This document shows, in pieces, positions 1-5,888 of a stretch of DNA of 5,888 nt. How positions within the stretch are numbered: position 1 is the stretch's first letter; each line of letters opens with the position of its first letter. Both the position numbers and the translations under genes were made by a program. Origin of the DNA: Holosporales bacterium (GTDB taxonomy: Bacteria > Pseudomonadota > Alphaproteobacteria > Paracaedibacterales > UBA11393); assembly GCA_003542655.1 (NCBI GenBank), contig DPKF01000022.1, forward strand, positions 1-5,888, in the 5' to 3' direction. A model generated the notes under the pieces. The model was not told the DNA's origin. It made no database searches and saw only the letters and a list, made by a program, of their open reading frames with translations.

Positions 1-1058
1 GTGATCAGTACGGGCGACCATGCACCCAAAACAATAGGGATTTTTTCTCCCAAGCTTAATGCATGCACAACATCTGTTAAAAAATGAATAATGAATCCAG
101 ATATAAGCCCTAAAAAAATTAGTGTGGATGCTTTTTTATAGCGTGTCGGATGCAAGCAAAAAACGGCTGCTAATAAAATAAGCGCTAAGGCTTGTCCAAT
201 TTTGGCAAGCTGAACATGCCAGTGTAAGTTATATCTTAAGTCTGATAGTCCAGATTTTTTTAAGCTTGTTATAAAACTAGATAATTTCCAAAAATTAATT
301 GTTTCTGGCTTTGCATTACTTTCTAATATTTTCTTTATAGAAAAATCTGTTTTAATGCTGATTACATCTAAATCTTTCTCACCTTCCGTTAAACTCCAAG
401 ATTTTACATTTTCCAATTGCCAAAACCCGTTGTGTAATTGGCCTTTTTTTGCGATATAACGCTGTTCTAAAGCACCAGTCACAGTCTTTTCATAAATATT
501 TATGTTTAAAAATATATTTTGAGCTAAGTTATATGTTTCGATGTGAATGACACTTGCTTTATCTTCTGTTTTTTCCCTAAGCCATAATCCTGATTCATTA
601 ATAGAAAATTGATTATTGCCGTTCTTTTTAAAAAGTGTTGAATATAAAATATCTGCACGGTTTTGTGTTATTGCAGAAATGGGGTTAAACACAGCTAAAT
701 TTAAAATACTGAGTACAAAAACACTTATTATTAAACTTGACAAAATTTGCCATACAGAAAAACCAATAGAGCGTACGGCTATAATTTCTTGTGATTGATT
801 GAAACGCCATAATGTTATTTGTGATGCGACCATGATAATAAATGGATAAAACATTTGAAAATAGAAAGGAAGTTTTAAAATAGTAATTTCTAATAAAGAT
901 CGGCTACCAATATATTGGCGCCCCATAGAGCGCCTTAATAGTTCTATGAATTCAAACAAGCCAACTATAAATAGAATAGCAAACGAGATAACCAGAAACC
1001 AAAACAAAAAACGTTTTGCAAAATAAAGATTAATTGTAGAAAATAAACGGATTTTCAT
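1..1058 (-). CDS. lptG: LPS export ABC transporter permease LptG (3' end outside window)
   Basis: LptG is an inner-membrane permease of the LptB2FG complex, which extracts lipopolysaccharide from the inner membrane and passes it to LptC and LptA. The reading frame is open from the ATG at 1058 to the window edge (352 codons), so perhaps only 10-15 C-terminal residues are missing. Seen in the translation: a basic N-terminus (MKIRLFSTINLYFAKRF), membrane segments near residues 17-38, 60-85 and 100-127, a polar stretch near 135-255 fitting the periplasmic beta-jellyroll, then membrane segments near 286-303, 310-329 and from 340 onward. 'FEFIELLRR', 'LWRFNQSQEIIAVRSIGFSVWQ' style residues (83-104), 'FNPISA' (125-130) and 'GLWLRE' (157-162) are family landmarks and favour LptG over LptF. 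An in-frame ATG 7 codons upstream (1079) adds only SFFLFF-like residues and has no clear ribosome site, so 1058 is preferred. No lptF precedes it; the upstream neighbour is divergent. Confidence 0.9.
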   Translation of the reverse strand, partial: MKIRLFSTINLYFAKRFLFWFLVISFAILFIVGLFEFIELLRRSMGRQYIGSRSLLEITILKLPFYFQMFYPFIIMVASQITLWRFNQSQEIIAVRSIGFSVWQILSSLIISVFVLSILNLAVFNPISAITQNRADILYSTLFKKNGNNQFSINESGLWLREKTEDKASVIHIETYNLAQNIFLNINIYEKTVTGALEQRYIAKKGQLHNGFWQLENVKSWSLTEGEKDLDVISIKTDFSIKKILESNAKPETINFWKLSSFITSLKKSGLSDLRYNLHWHVQLAKIGQALALILLAAVFCLHPTRYKKASTLIFLGLISGFIIHFLTDVVHALSLGEKIPIVLGAWSPVLI

Positions 1059-1106
1059 AAAAAATAAAAAAAATGACATAAAAAATATATATAAACTCTT
1101 TATTAA

Positions 1107-1134
1107 GATATACCCCCTTACAATAAATAATCAA
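1107..1134 (-). promoter_or_regulatory. candidate sigma70-type promoter for lptG
   Basis: Read on the minus strand, TTGATT (1129-1134) is followed 16 bases later by TATATC (1107-1112). Both are partial matches to the -35 and -10 consensus. Transcription would begin near 1100, giving a leader of about 40 bases before the lptG ATG at 1058. The -35 box overlaps the ribosome binding site of the divergent small gene by two bases. The surrounding DNA is very AT-rich, so chance matches are easy to find; this is an inference from position and pattern only. Confidence 0.33.
1119..1124 (+). promoter_or_regulatory. candidate -10 box for the small membrane protein gene
   Basis: TACAAT matches the TATAAT consensus at five of six positions and sits 29 bases before the ATG at 1148. 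A start near 1131 would leave a very short leader beginning just ahead of the Shine-Dalgarno. No good -35 hexamer lies 16-18 bases upstream (CTCTTT or TCTTTA are the best), so support is weak. Confidence 0.25.
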
Positions 1135-1140
1135 GGAGGG
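1133..1140 (+). promoter_or_regulatory. strong Shine-Dalgarno site fixing the start of the 110-residue gene
   Basis: AAGGAGGG is close to a full complement of the 16S rRNA tail. It is separated by a run of seven T from the ATG at 1148, which is ideal spacing. It is by far the best ribosome site in the window and is the main reason to accept the small downstream frame as a real gene. Confidence 0.75.
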
Positions 1141-1147
1141 TTTTTTT

Positions 1148-1480
1148 ATGCTAAGACCATATTCACAATTAAAACAAGAAGTTTATCTAGCGCCAACACA
1201 ATCAGTGCGTGCGAACTTATATTCTATTAAAACATTTATTATCGCTTTTATTTTGTTTTTTTTCCTTTGTTTAATAATAAGTTTTACCCTACACGTTGTT
1301 GCGCATTATGGATTAAATATCCGTTTTCAATCAACATCAACAGTTAACATACTTAATCCGCTCACTTTTTCAGTTGTTTTAAGCACCATTACTGGATTTA
1401 TTGTATTGATAAAAAGCTCCATCCTTAGAAAAGTTACTTTTAATTTTCCAATGATTAAAGCATTTCAGCCAAAAAAATAA
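1148..1480 (+). CDS. hypothetical small membrane protein, two predicted transmembrane segments
   Basis: I do not recognise this 110-residue protein. It has a polar N-terminus of about 27 residues, a long hydrophobic segment near 28-52 rich in Phe, Ile and Leu, a loop of about 17 residues containing HYGLNIRF, a second hydrophobic segment near 70-89, and a short basic tail ending FQPKK. Positive charges flank the outer ends of both segments (R21, K28, K89, R94, K95), so both termini are probably cytoplasmic with the loop periplasmic. There is no signal-peptide cleavage motif or lipobox, and no enzymatic motif. Reality is supported by the AAGGAGGG site 7 bases before the ATG, by an open frame with sensible membrane-protein composition, and by its place between a divergent lptG and a convergent methyltransferase gene. 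A minus-strand frame overlapping its 3' end lacks such support. Function unknown; a link to the envelope is only guessed from hydrophobicity and neighbours. Confidence 0.68.
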   Translation: MLRPYSQLKQEVYLAPTQSVRANLYSIKTFIIAFILFFFLCLIISFTLHVVAHYGLNIRFQSTSTVNILNPLTFSVVLSTITGFIVLIKSSILRKVTFNFPMIKAFQPKK

Positions 1481-1491
1481 AAATATCTTGA

Positions 1492-1653
1492 AAACCCTAA
1501 TTCGGGATGAAAAAATCTTATTGGTGCCTAAAGCTGATTTGTCCGAAATACTATTTTGAGATGCTATTTTTGACAAATCAGTTCATGATATTTATTCCAC
1601 AAGTCGAAAAATCAGCCACCAACAATAACTTTTCTAATCCCGAATCAGGATTT
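1492..1653. repeat. imperfect inverted repeat with about 50-base arms (palindromic or MITE-like element)
   Basis: The outer 17 bases of the left arm (1492-1508, core ATTCGGGAT) and of the right arm (1637-1653, core ATCCCGAAT) are inverted copies at 15 of 17 positions. With small gaps the similarity continues inward: a TTATT/GGTG block and a GCTGATTT block in the left arm (to about 1543) recur, inverted, in the right arm (from about 1603). Each outer end is also nearly palindromic in itself. No target-site duplication is visible and no transposase is encoded, so this could be a relic of a non-autonomous transposable element, an RPE/REP-like palindromic repeat, or a structured RNA. It begins 12 bases after the stop codon of the small membrane gene. 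I cannot see other copies within this window. Confidence 0.6.
1534..1581. repeat. perfect 10-base inverted repeat nested inside the larger one
   Basis: CTGATTTGTC at 1534-1543 and GACAAATCAG at 1572-1581 are exact reverse complements separated by 28 bases. The right copy is also a near direct repeat of GAAAAATCAG around 1605-1614, which belongs to the right arm of the larger inverted repeat. The left arm could therefore pair with either of two partners, giving alternative hairpins. Confidence 0.6.
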
Positions 1654-1671
1654 ATAACAAATTTATAAGCG

Positions 1672-1691
1672 CTGTTCTGCAACAGTTTTTT
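1672..1691 (+). terminator. small intrinsic terminator downstream of the 110-residue gene
   Basis: A stem CTGTT/AACAG (1672-1676 with 1681-1685) closes a four-base loop CTGC and is followed at once by six T (1686-1691). The orientation fits termination of plus-strand transcripts from the small membrane gene. The stem is only five pairs, so it may be weak. On the minus strand the hairpin is not followed by a T-run, so it would not obviously terminate the convergent polysaccharide operon. The remaining bases to 1780 show no other structure I can support. Confidence 0.45.
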
Positions 1692-1780
1692 CATATATCT
1701 ATCTGAACCGCAACATGCATGATACAGAGGGTCAGATGACATGAAACTGATTGTAAATTTTCACGGTTTTTGCAAATGTG

Positions 1781-2512
1781 TTACATATCTGATAGTTCGA
1801 TGACAGCTATCACACGAAATCCGAATATACGACCAAGAATTGGTTCTAGAAAGCTCTCCATCTTTAATAAGGGCCTAATAAGTATTTTTGGAATCAATGA
1901 CCATGGCTTAAATCCACCTGATAGCGGATATCCCCACAAACTAAAATAGGCGCATAATGTAATTGTTAGTTCTGGAAAGCTTTTCTTAAAAAGTTTTTTG
2001 TACCGCCCATACAAAAGTGTGGGTATGGCCTGATTAGCATCAAAAGGCTTGCGGTCTGGTGACAAAGGTCCATCTTCTAAAGGATTGACTTTTAACATAA
2101 CCGGTTCTTCATGAATGAAGGTATAAAAAAACCAACTAAGCGGGGTAATTGCAGGATCGATTAGGATGATCTTACCACCCTTTTTTAAAACACGGGATGC
2201 TTCTTTAAAAAACTTTATAGGTCTTTCAATGTGATGCAAAACATCTATGGCAACGATATTATCAAAACTATTATCATCAAAAGGTAAATTTTGTGCGTCA
2301 CAAACGTAATCTAACCAGGGTGATGGTACAATATCTGTTGTCACAACTGAGGGTAAATATTCTTTTAGATTTCCCGTACCACCGCCAATTTCTAAGGTTT
2401 TACCCGTGTTTGAATGTGCAACAATGCGTTCATAAAAATCATGATAAATAGCCTTTAAAACGGGCTTATCTTCCCATATCTTTTTATGATTTTCTAATTT
2501 TTGTTGTGTCAT
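1781..2512 (-). CDS. class I SAM-dependent methyltransferase, last gene of the GDP-fucose operon
   Basis: This 243-residue protein has the Methyltransf_11 type Rossmann fold. Motif I is LEIGGGTGN (40-48), an acidic residue ends strand beta-2 (D60), D72 lies in CDAQNLPF (71-78), the motif around IVAIDVLHHIERP (86-98) follows, and GGKIILIDP (112-120) matches the post-core strand. The N-terminal 38 residues and the C-terminal part (about 121-243) are substrate-specific; they contain hydrophobic and basic stretches such as SWFFYTF (126-132) and a helix-like run near 206-232, suggesting contact with a lipid or membrane. The start is set by GGAAG (2521-2525) 8 bases upstream, within the end of manC; the genes are separated by one base, implying translational coupling. 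Context suggests methylation of a sugar, glycan or lipid-linked intermediate, but the acceptor is unknown. The closing genes of surface-polysaccharide clusters often include such enzymes. Confidence 0.85.
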   Translation of the reverse strand: MTQQKLENHKKIWEDKPVLKAIYHDFYERIVAHSNTGKTLEIGGGTGNLKEYLPSVVTTDIVPSPWLDYVCDAQNLPFDDNSFDNIVAIDVLHHIERPIKFFKEASRVLKKGGKIILIDPAITPLSWFFYTFIHEEPVMLKVNPLEDGPLSPDRKPFDANQAIPTLLYGRYKKLFKKSFPELTITLCAYFSLWGYPLSGGFKPWSLIPKILIRPLLKMESFLEPILGRIFGFRVIAVIELSDM

Positions 2513-2513
2513 A

Positions 2514-3911
2514 TTACGTTCTTCCGTAAATATCTTTTATGCGCACAATATCATCTTCGCCCAAATAACTTCCAGACTGAACTTCTATTAAGTGTAGATC
2601 TATTTTTCCTGGATTTTCAACAGCATGGATCATACCAGCTGGTATATAGACAGATTCATTTTCATGCACAAGTTTTGTGTCATCTCCTTGTAATACAGAC
2701 GCTGTTCCAGATACAACAACCCAGTGCTCTGAACGATGATAATGAACTTGTACAGATGTTTTAGATTCAGATTTTACCATTAAGCGTTTTACTTTAAAAC
2801 GGTCGCCTATTTCAACTTCTTGGTAATATCCCCAGGGACGATAAACCCGCTTGTGATGGTCAAGTTCCGATCGTGATTTATCTTTTAAATGCACCGTCAT
2901 TTCTTTAATTGTTTCAGATTTAGATTTATCTGCAACTAAAATTGCATCACCTGATGCAACCACCACTATATTATCCAATCCTAAAACAGAGACTAAAACA
3001 CCATCACTTCGGACGTAACTATTTGTCACATTTTTAGCGTAAACGTCACCGATAAAGGCATTTTGATTCTCATCTTTTGGTGAAAGTGCCCAAACAGATT
3101 CCCAGTTGCCTATATCGGACCAACCGATATCATGACAGGCGACACCCTTTATACAAGCGCTTTTTTCAATGACACCATAATCAATTGAAATATTATCACA
3201 TTGTTCGAAACTATCTTTTGGAACACGAATAAAATCTAAATCTTTGCTCGCTTCTTTCTTTGCAAATGCACAATATTGATGTGTATTGGGTAAGAACTTT
3301 TTTACCTGATCTAATATAACAGAGGCCTTGGCATAAAACATGCCGCTATTCCATACTGCTTTTTGCGCAATAAATTGTTTAGCTTTTTCCACATCAGGCT
3401 TTTCTACAAATTGTTTAACGTCAAATACATCATCGAAAGATGCAGGAACAATATAACCAAAGCCAGTTTTTGGTTCTGTGGGCGCAATACCAAAAATGAC
3501 AATATTATTTTCTTGGACAGACGCTTTAGCTTTTTCAATGCACGTTTCAAATTCTTGAAAATTTTGAATTTGATGATCGGATGGGCAAAATAAAAGCGGT
3601 TGATTTAAGTCTTCTACAAAAAAAGATGCTAACGCCATAGCAGGCGCCGTATTACGTGCACAAGGTTCTAATATAATTTTAGCCTTTGTGACGTTAATAG
3701 CTTGCATTTGTTCAGCAACTAAAAAACGATAGTCTTCATTGCAAATAATCATTGGTATATCGTAATGATCTGTCATAAAGCGTTTAACAGTTTGTTGCAA
3801 TAAACTAAGTCCACCTAAGGGTGCTAAAAGCTGTTTTGGATAGGTTGTCCGTGATAAAGGCCAAAGACGTGTACCGCTACCACCACATAAAATAACAGGT
3901 TGAATTTTCAT
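2514..3911 (-). CDS. manC: mannose-1-phosphate guanylyltransferase / mannose-6-phosphate isomerase (type II, bifunctional)
   Basis: This enzyme makes GDP-mannose from mannose-1-phosphate and GTP. Its C-terminal cupin interconverts fructose-6-phosphate and mannose-6-phosphate. At 465 residues it has the usual bifunctional length. The nucleotidyltransferase domain shows GGSGTRLWPLSR (10-21) with PKQ (25-27), EPCARNTAPA (82-91), PSDH (110-113), FVEKP (168-172), WNSGMF (187-192), SIDYGVIEKS (242-251) and DIGWSDIGNWESVW (261-274). The isomerase cupin starts near RPWG (358-361) and contains QVHYHRSEHW (388-397), which carries the predicted metal-binding Gln, His and Glu, then IPAGMIH (423-429) and SYLGEDDI (448-455). 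AGGA (3921-3924) lies 9 bases before the ATG, in the end of fcl, after a five-base intergenic gap. It feeds substrate to Gmd encoded two genes upstream. manC, xanB and cpsB are names for the same family; the product is secure, the symbol conventional. Confidence 0.96.
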   Translation of the reverse strand: MKIQPVILCGGSGTRLWPLSRTTYPKQLLAPLGGLSLLQQTVKRFMTDHYDIPMIICNEDYRFLVAEQMQAINVTKAKIILEPCARNTAPAMALASFFVEDLNQPLLFCPSDHQIQNFQEFETCIEKAKASVQENNIVIFGIAPTEPKTGFGYIVPASFDDVFDVKQFVEKPDVEKAKQFIAQKAVWNSGMFYAKASVILDQVKKFLPNTHQYCAFAKKEASKDLDFIRVPKDSFEQCDNISIDYGVIEKSACIKGVACHDIGWSDIGNWESVWALSPKDENQNAFIGDVYAKNVTNSYVRSDGVLVSVLGLDNIVVVASGDAILVADKSKSETIKEMTVHLKDKSRSELDHHKRVYRPWGYYQEVEIGDRFKVKRLMVKSESKTSVQVHYHRSEHWVVVSGTASVLQGDDTKLVHENESVYIPAGMIHAVENPGKIDLHLIEVQSGSYLGEDDIVRIKDIYGRT

Positions 3912-3916
3912 ATTGT

Positions 3917-4846
3917 TTATTCCTTTGCAAAATCTGCGTATGTTTGTTTAAGGCCTTCTGTAAAACGAATGCTACTTTTCAAACCAAGATCAGTCAAACG
4001 GGATACATCTAACACTTTACGGGGTGTACCATCGGGCATAGAAGTATCAAATCTGATTTCTCCATGATAATCAACAACTTTAGCAATAGAATGCGCTAAT
4101 TCTAAAATTGTCATGTCTTCTCCAACACCAATATTAATAGGTTCTCCAGCTGAATATTTTTTAATCACGCAAATACACGCACTCGATAAATCATCAACAT
4201 GCAGAAATTCACGTCGCGGTGCCCCTGTGCCCCACAATGTAACAAAGGGTGCATTGGATTTTTTTGCCTCATGGAATTTTAAAATTAATGAAGGAATAAC
4301 ATGACTATTTTCTAAATGATAAGTATCTCCTGGTCCATACAAGTTTGTTGGCATCACACTAATAAAATCACAACCGTGTTGAATGCGACACGCTTCAATC
4401 ATTTTTAGACCAGCGATTTTAGCAATAGCGTACCATTGATTTGTTTCCTCTAAAGGTCCAGTTAGTAAAGACTTCTCTTTAATTGGCTGTGGTGCCATCT
4501 TTGGATAAATGCAAGATGAACCTAAGAAAAGCAGTTTTTTTACACCATATTTTTGTGCAGCTTGAATGACATTTTGTTCAATTTTTAGATTATCAAATAA
4601 AAAATCTGCTGGGTATTTACTGTTTGCTAAAATACCGCCAACCTTTGCGGCTGCTAAAAAAACCACATCAGGTTTTTTCTTTGCAAACCATGCGTCCACA
4701 TCCTGTTGATTACATAAATCAAGAACGTCTCTTGTTTCTGTCAGAATTTCGCATTTTTCTTTTTTTAAAGCGCGCACGAGCCCTTGTCCAACCATACCGC
4801 GATGGCCAGCTACAAAAACTTTTTGATTTTCTAAACTAAACATCAT
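3917..4846 (-). CDS. fcl: GDP-L-fucose synthase (GDP-4-keto-6-deoxymannose 3,5-epimerase/4-reductase)
   Basis: This NADPH-dependent short-chain dehydrogenase/reductase converts GDP-4-keto-6-deoxy-D-mannose, the Gmd product, to GDP-L-fucose. Its 309 residues are typical of the family. The cofactor motif GHRGMVG is at 14-20. The catalytic groups known from the E. coli enzyme (Ser107, Cys109, Tyr136, Lys140, His179) correspond, with a constant shift of three, to S110 and C112 in GSSCIYP, Y139 and K143 in YAIAK, and H182 in NSHVIP. Further family landmarks are MPTNLYGPGD (165-174), REFLHVDDL (212-220) and PDGTPRKVLDV (271-281). The ATG at 4846 overlaps the gmd stop as ATGA. A second ATG follows immediately (4843) and could be used instead, changing only one residue. 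No good Shine-Dalgarno lies close by, so translation probably depends on coupling to gmd. Also called wcaG. Confidence 0.96.
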   Translation of the reverse strand: MMFSLENQKVFVAGHRGMVGQGLVRALKKEKCEILTETRDVLDLCNQQDVDAWFAKKKPDVVFLAAAKVGGILANSKYPADFLFDNLKIEQNVIQAAQKYGVKKLLFLGSSCIYPKMAPQPIKEKSLLTGPLEETNQWYAIAKIAGLKMIEACRIQHGCDFISVMPTNLYGPGDTYHLENSHVIPSLILKFHEAKKSNAPFVTLWGTGAPRREFLHVDDLSSACICVIKKYSAGEPINIGVGEDMTILELAHSIAKVVDYHGEIRFDTSMPDGTPRKVLDVSRLTDLGLKSSIRFTEGLKQTYADFAKE

Positions 4847-5883
4847 GGTAGTAGCATCGTCTCTCTTGTATTAAAACCTTTTAAGTCTTCTGCAACCATT
4901 TCTGTGACAAGTTCATCAAAAGATATTTTTGGCACCCAGCCCAACTTTTTTTTAGCTTTTGTCGCATTACCTAAGAGCAAATCTACTTCTGTTGGTCTAT
5001 AAAATTTAGGATCAACCATCACGACAATTTCATTTGTATCTTGCCTTATACCAATTTCTTTTTCACCACTGCCTTGCCATGCAATCTGAACGTTACAAAC
5101 GGCAAATGCTTTTGTCACAAACTCTCTAACAGTGTACATGGCACCTGTTGCAATCACATAATCATCCGCTTCTTTTTGTTGCATCATACGCCACATCGCA
5201 TCCACATAATCTTTAGCATGACCCCAGTCGCGTTTTGCATCCAAGTTGCCAAGGCGAATAGGTTCGTTTATTCCATTTATAATACCTGAAACACCTAAAG
5301 TGATTTTACGTGTTACAAAAGTTTCACCCCGAAGAGGGCTTTCATGGTTAAATAAAATGCCGTTGGATGCATGCATACCATATGCTTCACGGTAATTCAC
5401 CACAACCCAATAAGCATATAATTTTGCAGCAGCATAAGGGCTGCGCGGATAAAATGGCGTTGTTTCTGATTGTGGTGTTTCTTGAACTTTACCATACAAT
5501 TCTGAAGTTGAAGCTTGATAATAACGCACCTTTGATTCTAACTTATGAATACGAATCGCCTCTAATAATCGAAGTGTCCCAATTGCGTCTGCATTTGCTG
5601 TGTATTCAGGTGTTTCAAAACTAACAGAAACATGACTTTGTGCAGCAAGGTTGTAAATTTCATCAGGTTGAATATCACCAACAAGACGAATTAAGTTAGA
5701 TGAATCTGTCATGTCGCCGTAGTGCAAATGAAACTTTGAGTTACCCTCTAAAAATTGCAATCGCTGTGTTGTGTTAATCGATACACGACGAATTAAACCA
5801 TGAACTTCATACCCTTTATCAAGTAAAAGTTGGCTTAAATACGCCCCATCTTGCCCGTTAACACCGGTAATAAATGCTTTCAT
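4843..5883 (-). CDS. gmd: GDP-mannose 4,6-dehydratase
   Basis: Gmd removes water from GDP-D-mannose to give GDP-4-keto-6-deoxy-D-mannose, the branch point to GDP-L-fucose, GDP-D-rhamnose or GDP-perosamine. The 346-residue protein is an extended SDR enzyme with the dinucleotide motif TGVNGQDG (6-13), NLAAQSHV (78-85), the catalytic STSELYG (125-131, giving T126 and E128) and SPYAAAK (148-154, with Y150 and K154). These correspond to Thr132, Glu134, Tyr156 and Lys160 of the E. coli protein. Other landmarks are FNHESPLRGETFVTRKIT (178-195), RDWGHAKDYV (218-227) and FYRPTEVDLLLG (294-305). It lacks the longer C-terminal tail of the E. coli form. The chosen ATG lies five bases from the window edge and gives the normal family N-terminus, but its ribosome site and promoter are outside. 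fcl next to it fixes the likely product as GDP-L-fucose. Confidence 0.96.
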   Translation of the reverse strand: MKAFITGVNGQDGAYLSQLLLDKGYEVHGLIRRVSINTTQRLQFLEGNSKFHLHYGDMTDSSNLIRLVGDIQPDEIYNLAAQSHVSVSFETPEYTANADAIGTLRLLEAIRIHKLESKVRYYQASTSELYGKVQETPQSETTPFYPRSPYAAAKLYAYWVVVNYREAYGMHASNGILFNHESPLRGETFVTRKITLGVSGIINGINEPIRLGNLDAKRDWGHAKDYVDAMWRMMQQKEADDYVIATGAMYTVREFVTKAFAVCNVQIAWQGSGEKEIGIRQDTNEIVVMVDPKFYRPTEVDLLLGNATKAKKKLGWVPKISFDELVTEMVAEDLKGFNTRETMLLP

Positions 5884-5888
5884 TATTT

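Noticed and set aside
616..798. Plus-strand 60-codon open frame
   Set aside because: It lies wholly antisense inside the well-supported lptG frame and has no ribosome site or recognisable protein sequence.
1379..1576. Minus-strand 65-codon open frame overlapping the end of the small membrane gene and the inverted repeat
   Set aside because: It needs a TTG start, has no convincing ribosome site, and its sequence is low-complexity antisense of the better supported plus-strand gene.
1714..1721. Palindrome CATGCATG in the intergenic gap
   Set aside because: An 8-base palindrome alone is not evidence for an operator; no second copy or promoter lies next to it.
1481..1780. Possible tRNA, CRISPR or small transposase remnant in the largest gap
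   Set aside because: I see no cloverleaf or TTCGA-type tRNA arm in proper context, no regularly spaced direct repeats, and no open frame resembling a transposase.
1741..1803. 20-codon plus-strand frame starting MKLIVNFHG with AGAGGG nine bases upstream
   Set aside because: The ribosome-like match is modest and the frame is short enough to arise by chance. It runs into the antisense of the methyltransferase stop and has no promoter that I can see after the terminator at 1672-1691.
2501..2764. Plus-strand open frame across the manC/methyltransferase junction
   Set aside because: It is a shadow of two confidently identified minus-strand genes with conserved motifs throughout.
4113..5624. Several plus-strand open frames of 63-85 codons opposite fcl and gmd
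   Set aside because: They are antisense shadows of intact, motif-complete enzymes and lack ribosome sites or plausible protein features.

Overview
The window is AT-rich, tightly packed bacterial envelope DNA. It most likely comes from an AT-rich alphaproteobacterium, perhaps of the Rickettsiales/Holosporales kind. The lineage call rests mainly on the partial LptG, whose 'FEFIELLRR', 'LWRFNQSQE' and 'FNP' segments look alphaproteobacterial. It was made by eye and is an inference.

Layout: (1) 1-1058, minus strand: lptG, the LPS-export permease, cut by the window edge just before its C-terminus. (2) 1059-1147: a short divergent promoter region. (3) 1148-1480, plus strand: an unrecognised 110-residue protein with two membrane segments and a very strong Shine-Dalgarno. 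(4) 1481-1780: a 300-base non-coding gap between convergent genes. It holds an imperfect inverted repeat of about 50-base arms (1492-1653), which may be a degenerate palindromic element or a MITE-like relic, followed by a small plus-strand intrinsic terminator (1672-1691). (5) 1781-5883, minus strand: four genes in the transcription order gmd, fcl, manC, methyltransferase. They are joined by a 4-base overlap, a 5-base gap and a 1-base gap, so they are almost certainly one operon. The operon's promoter lies beyond the right edge.

How the genes work together: ManC (bifunctional mannose-6-phosphate isomerase and mannose-1-phosphate guanylyltransferase) supplies GDP-mannose. Gmd dehydrates it to GDP-4-keto-6-deoxy-D-mannose. 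Fcl epimerises and reduces that to GDP-L-fucose. The only step from fructose-6-phosphate to GDP-L-fucose not encoded here is phosphomannomutase. The last gene, a class I SAM-dependent methyltransferase, may decorate the glycan or its carrier. Together with lptG this suggests a surface-polysaccharide/LPS neighbourhood. All key catalytic residues that can be checked by eye are intact.

I see no convincing evidence for a wholly new system. The least explained parts are the inverted repeat, the small membrane protein beside it, and the substrate of the methyltransferase.
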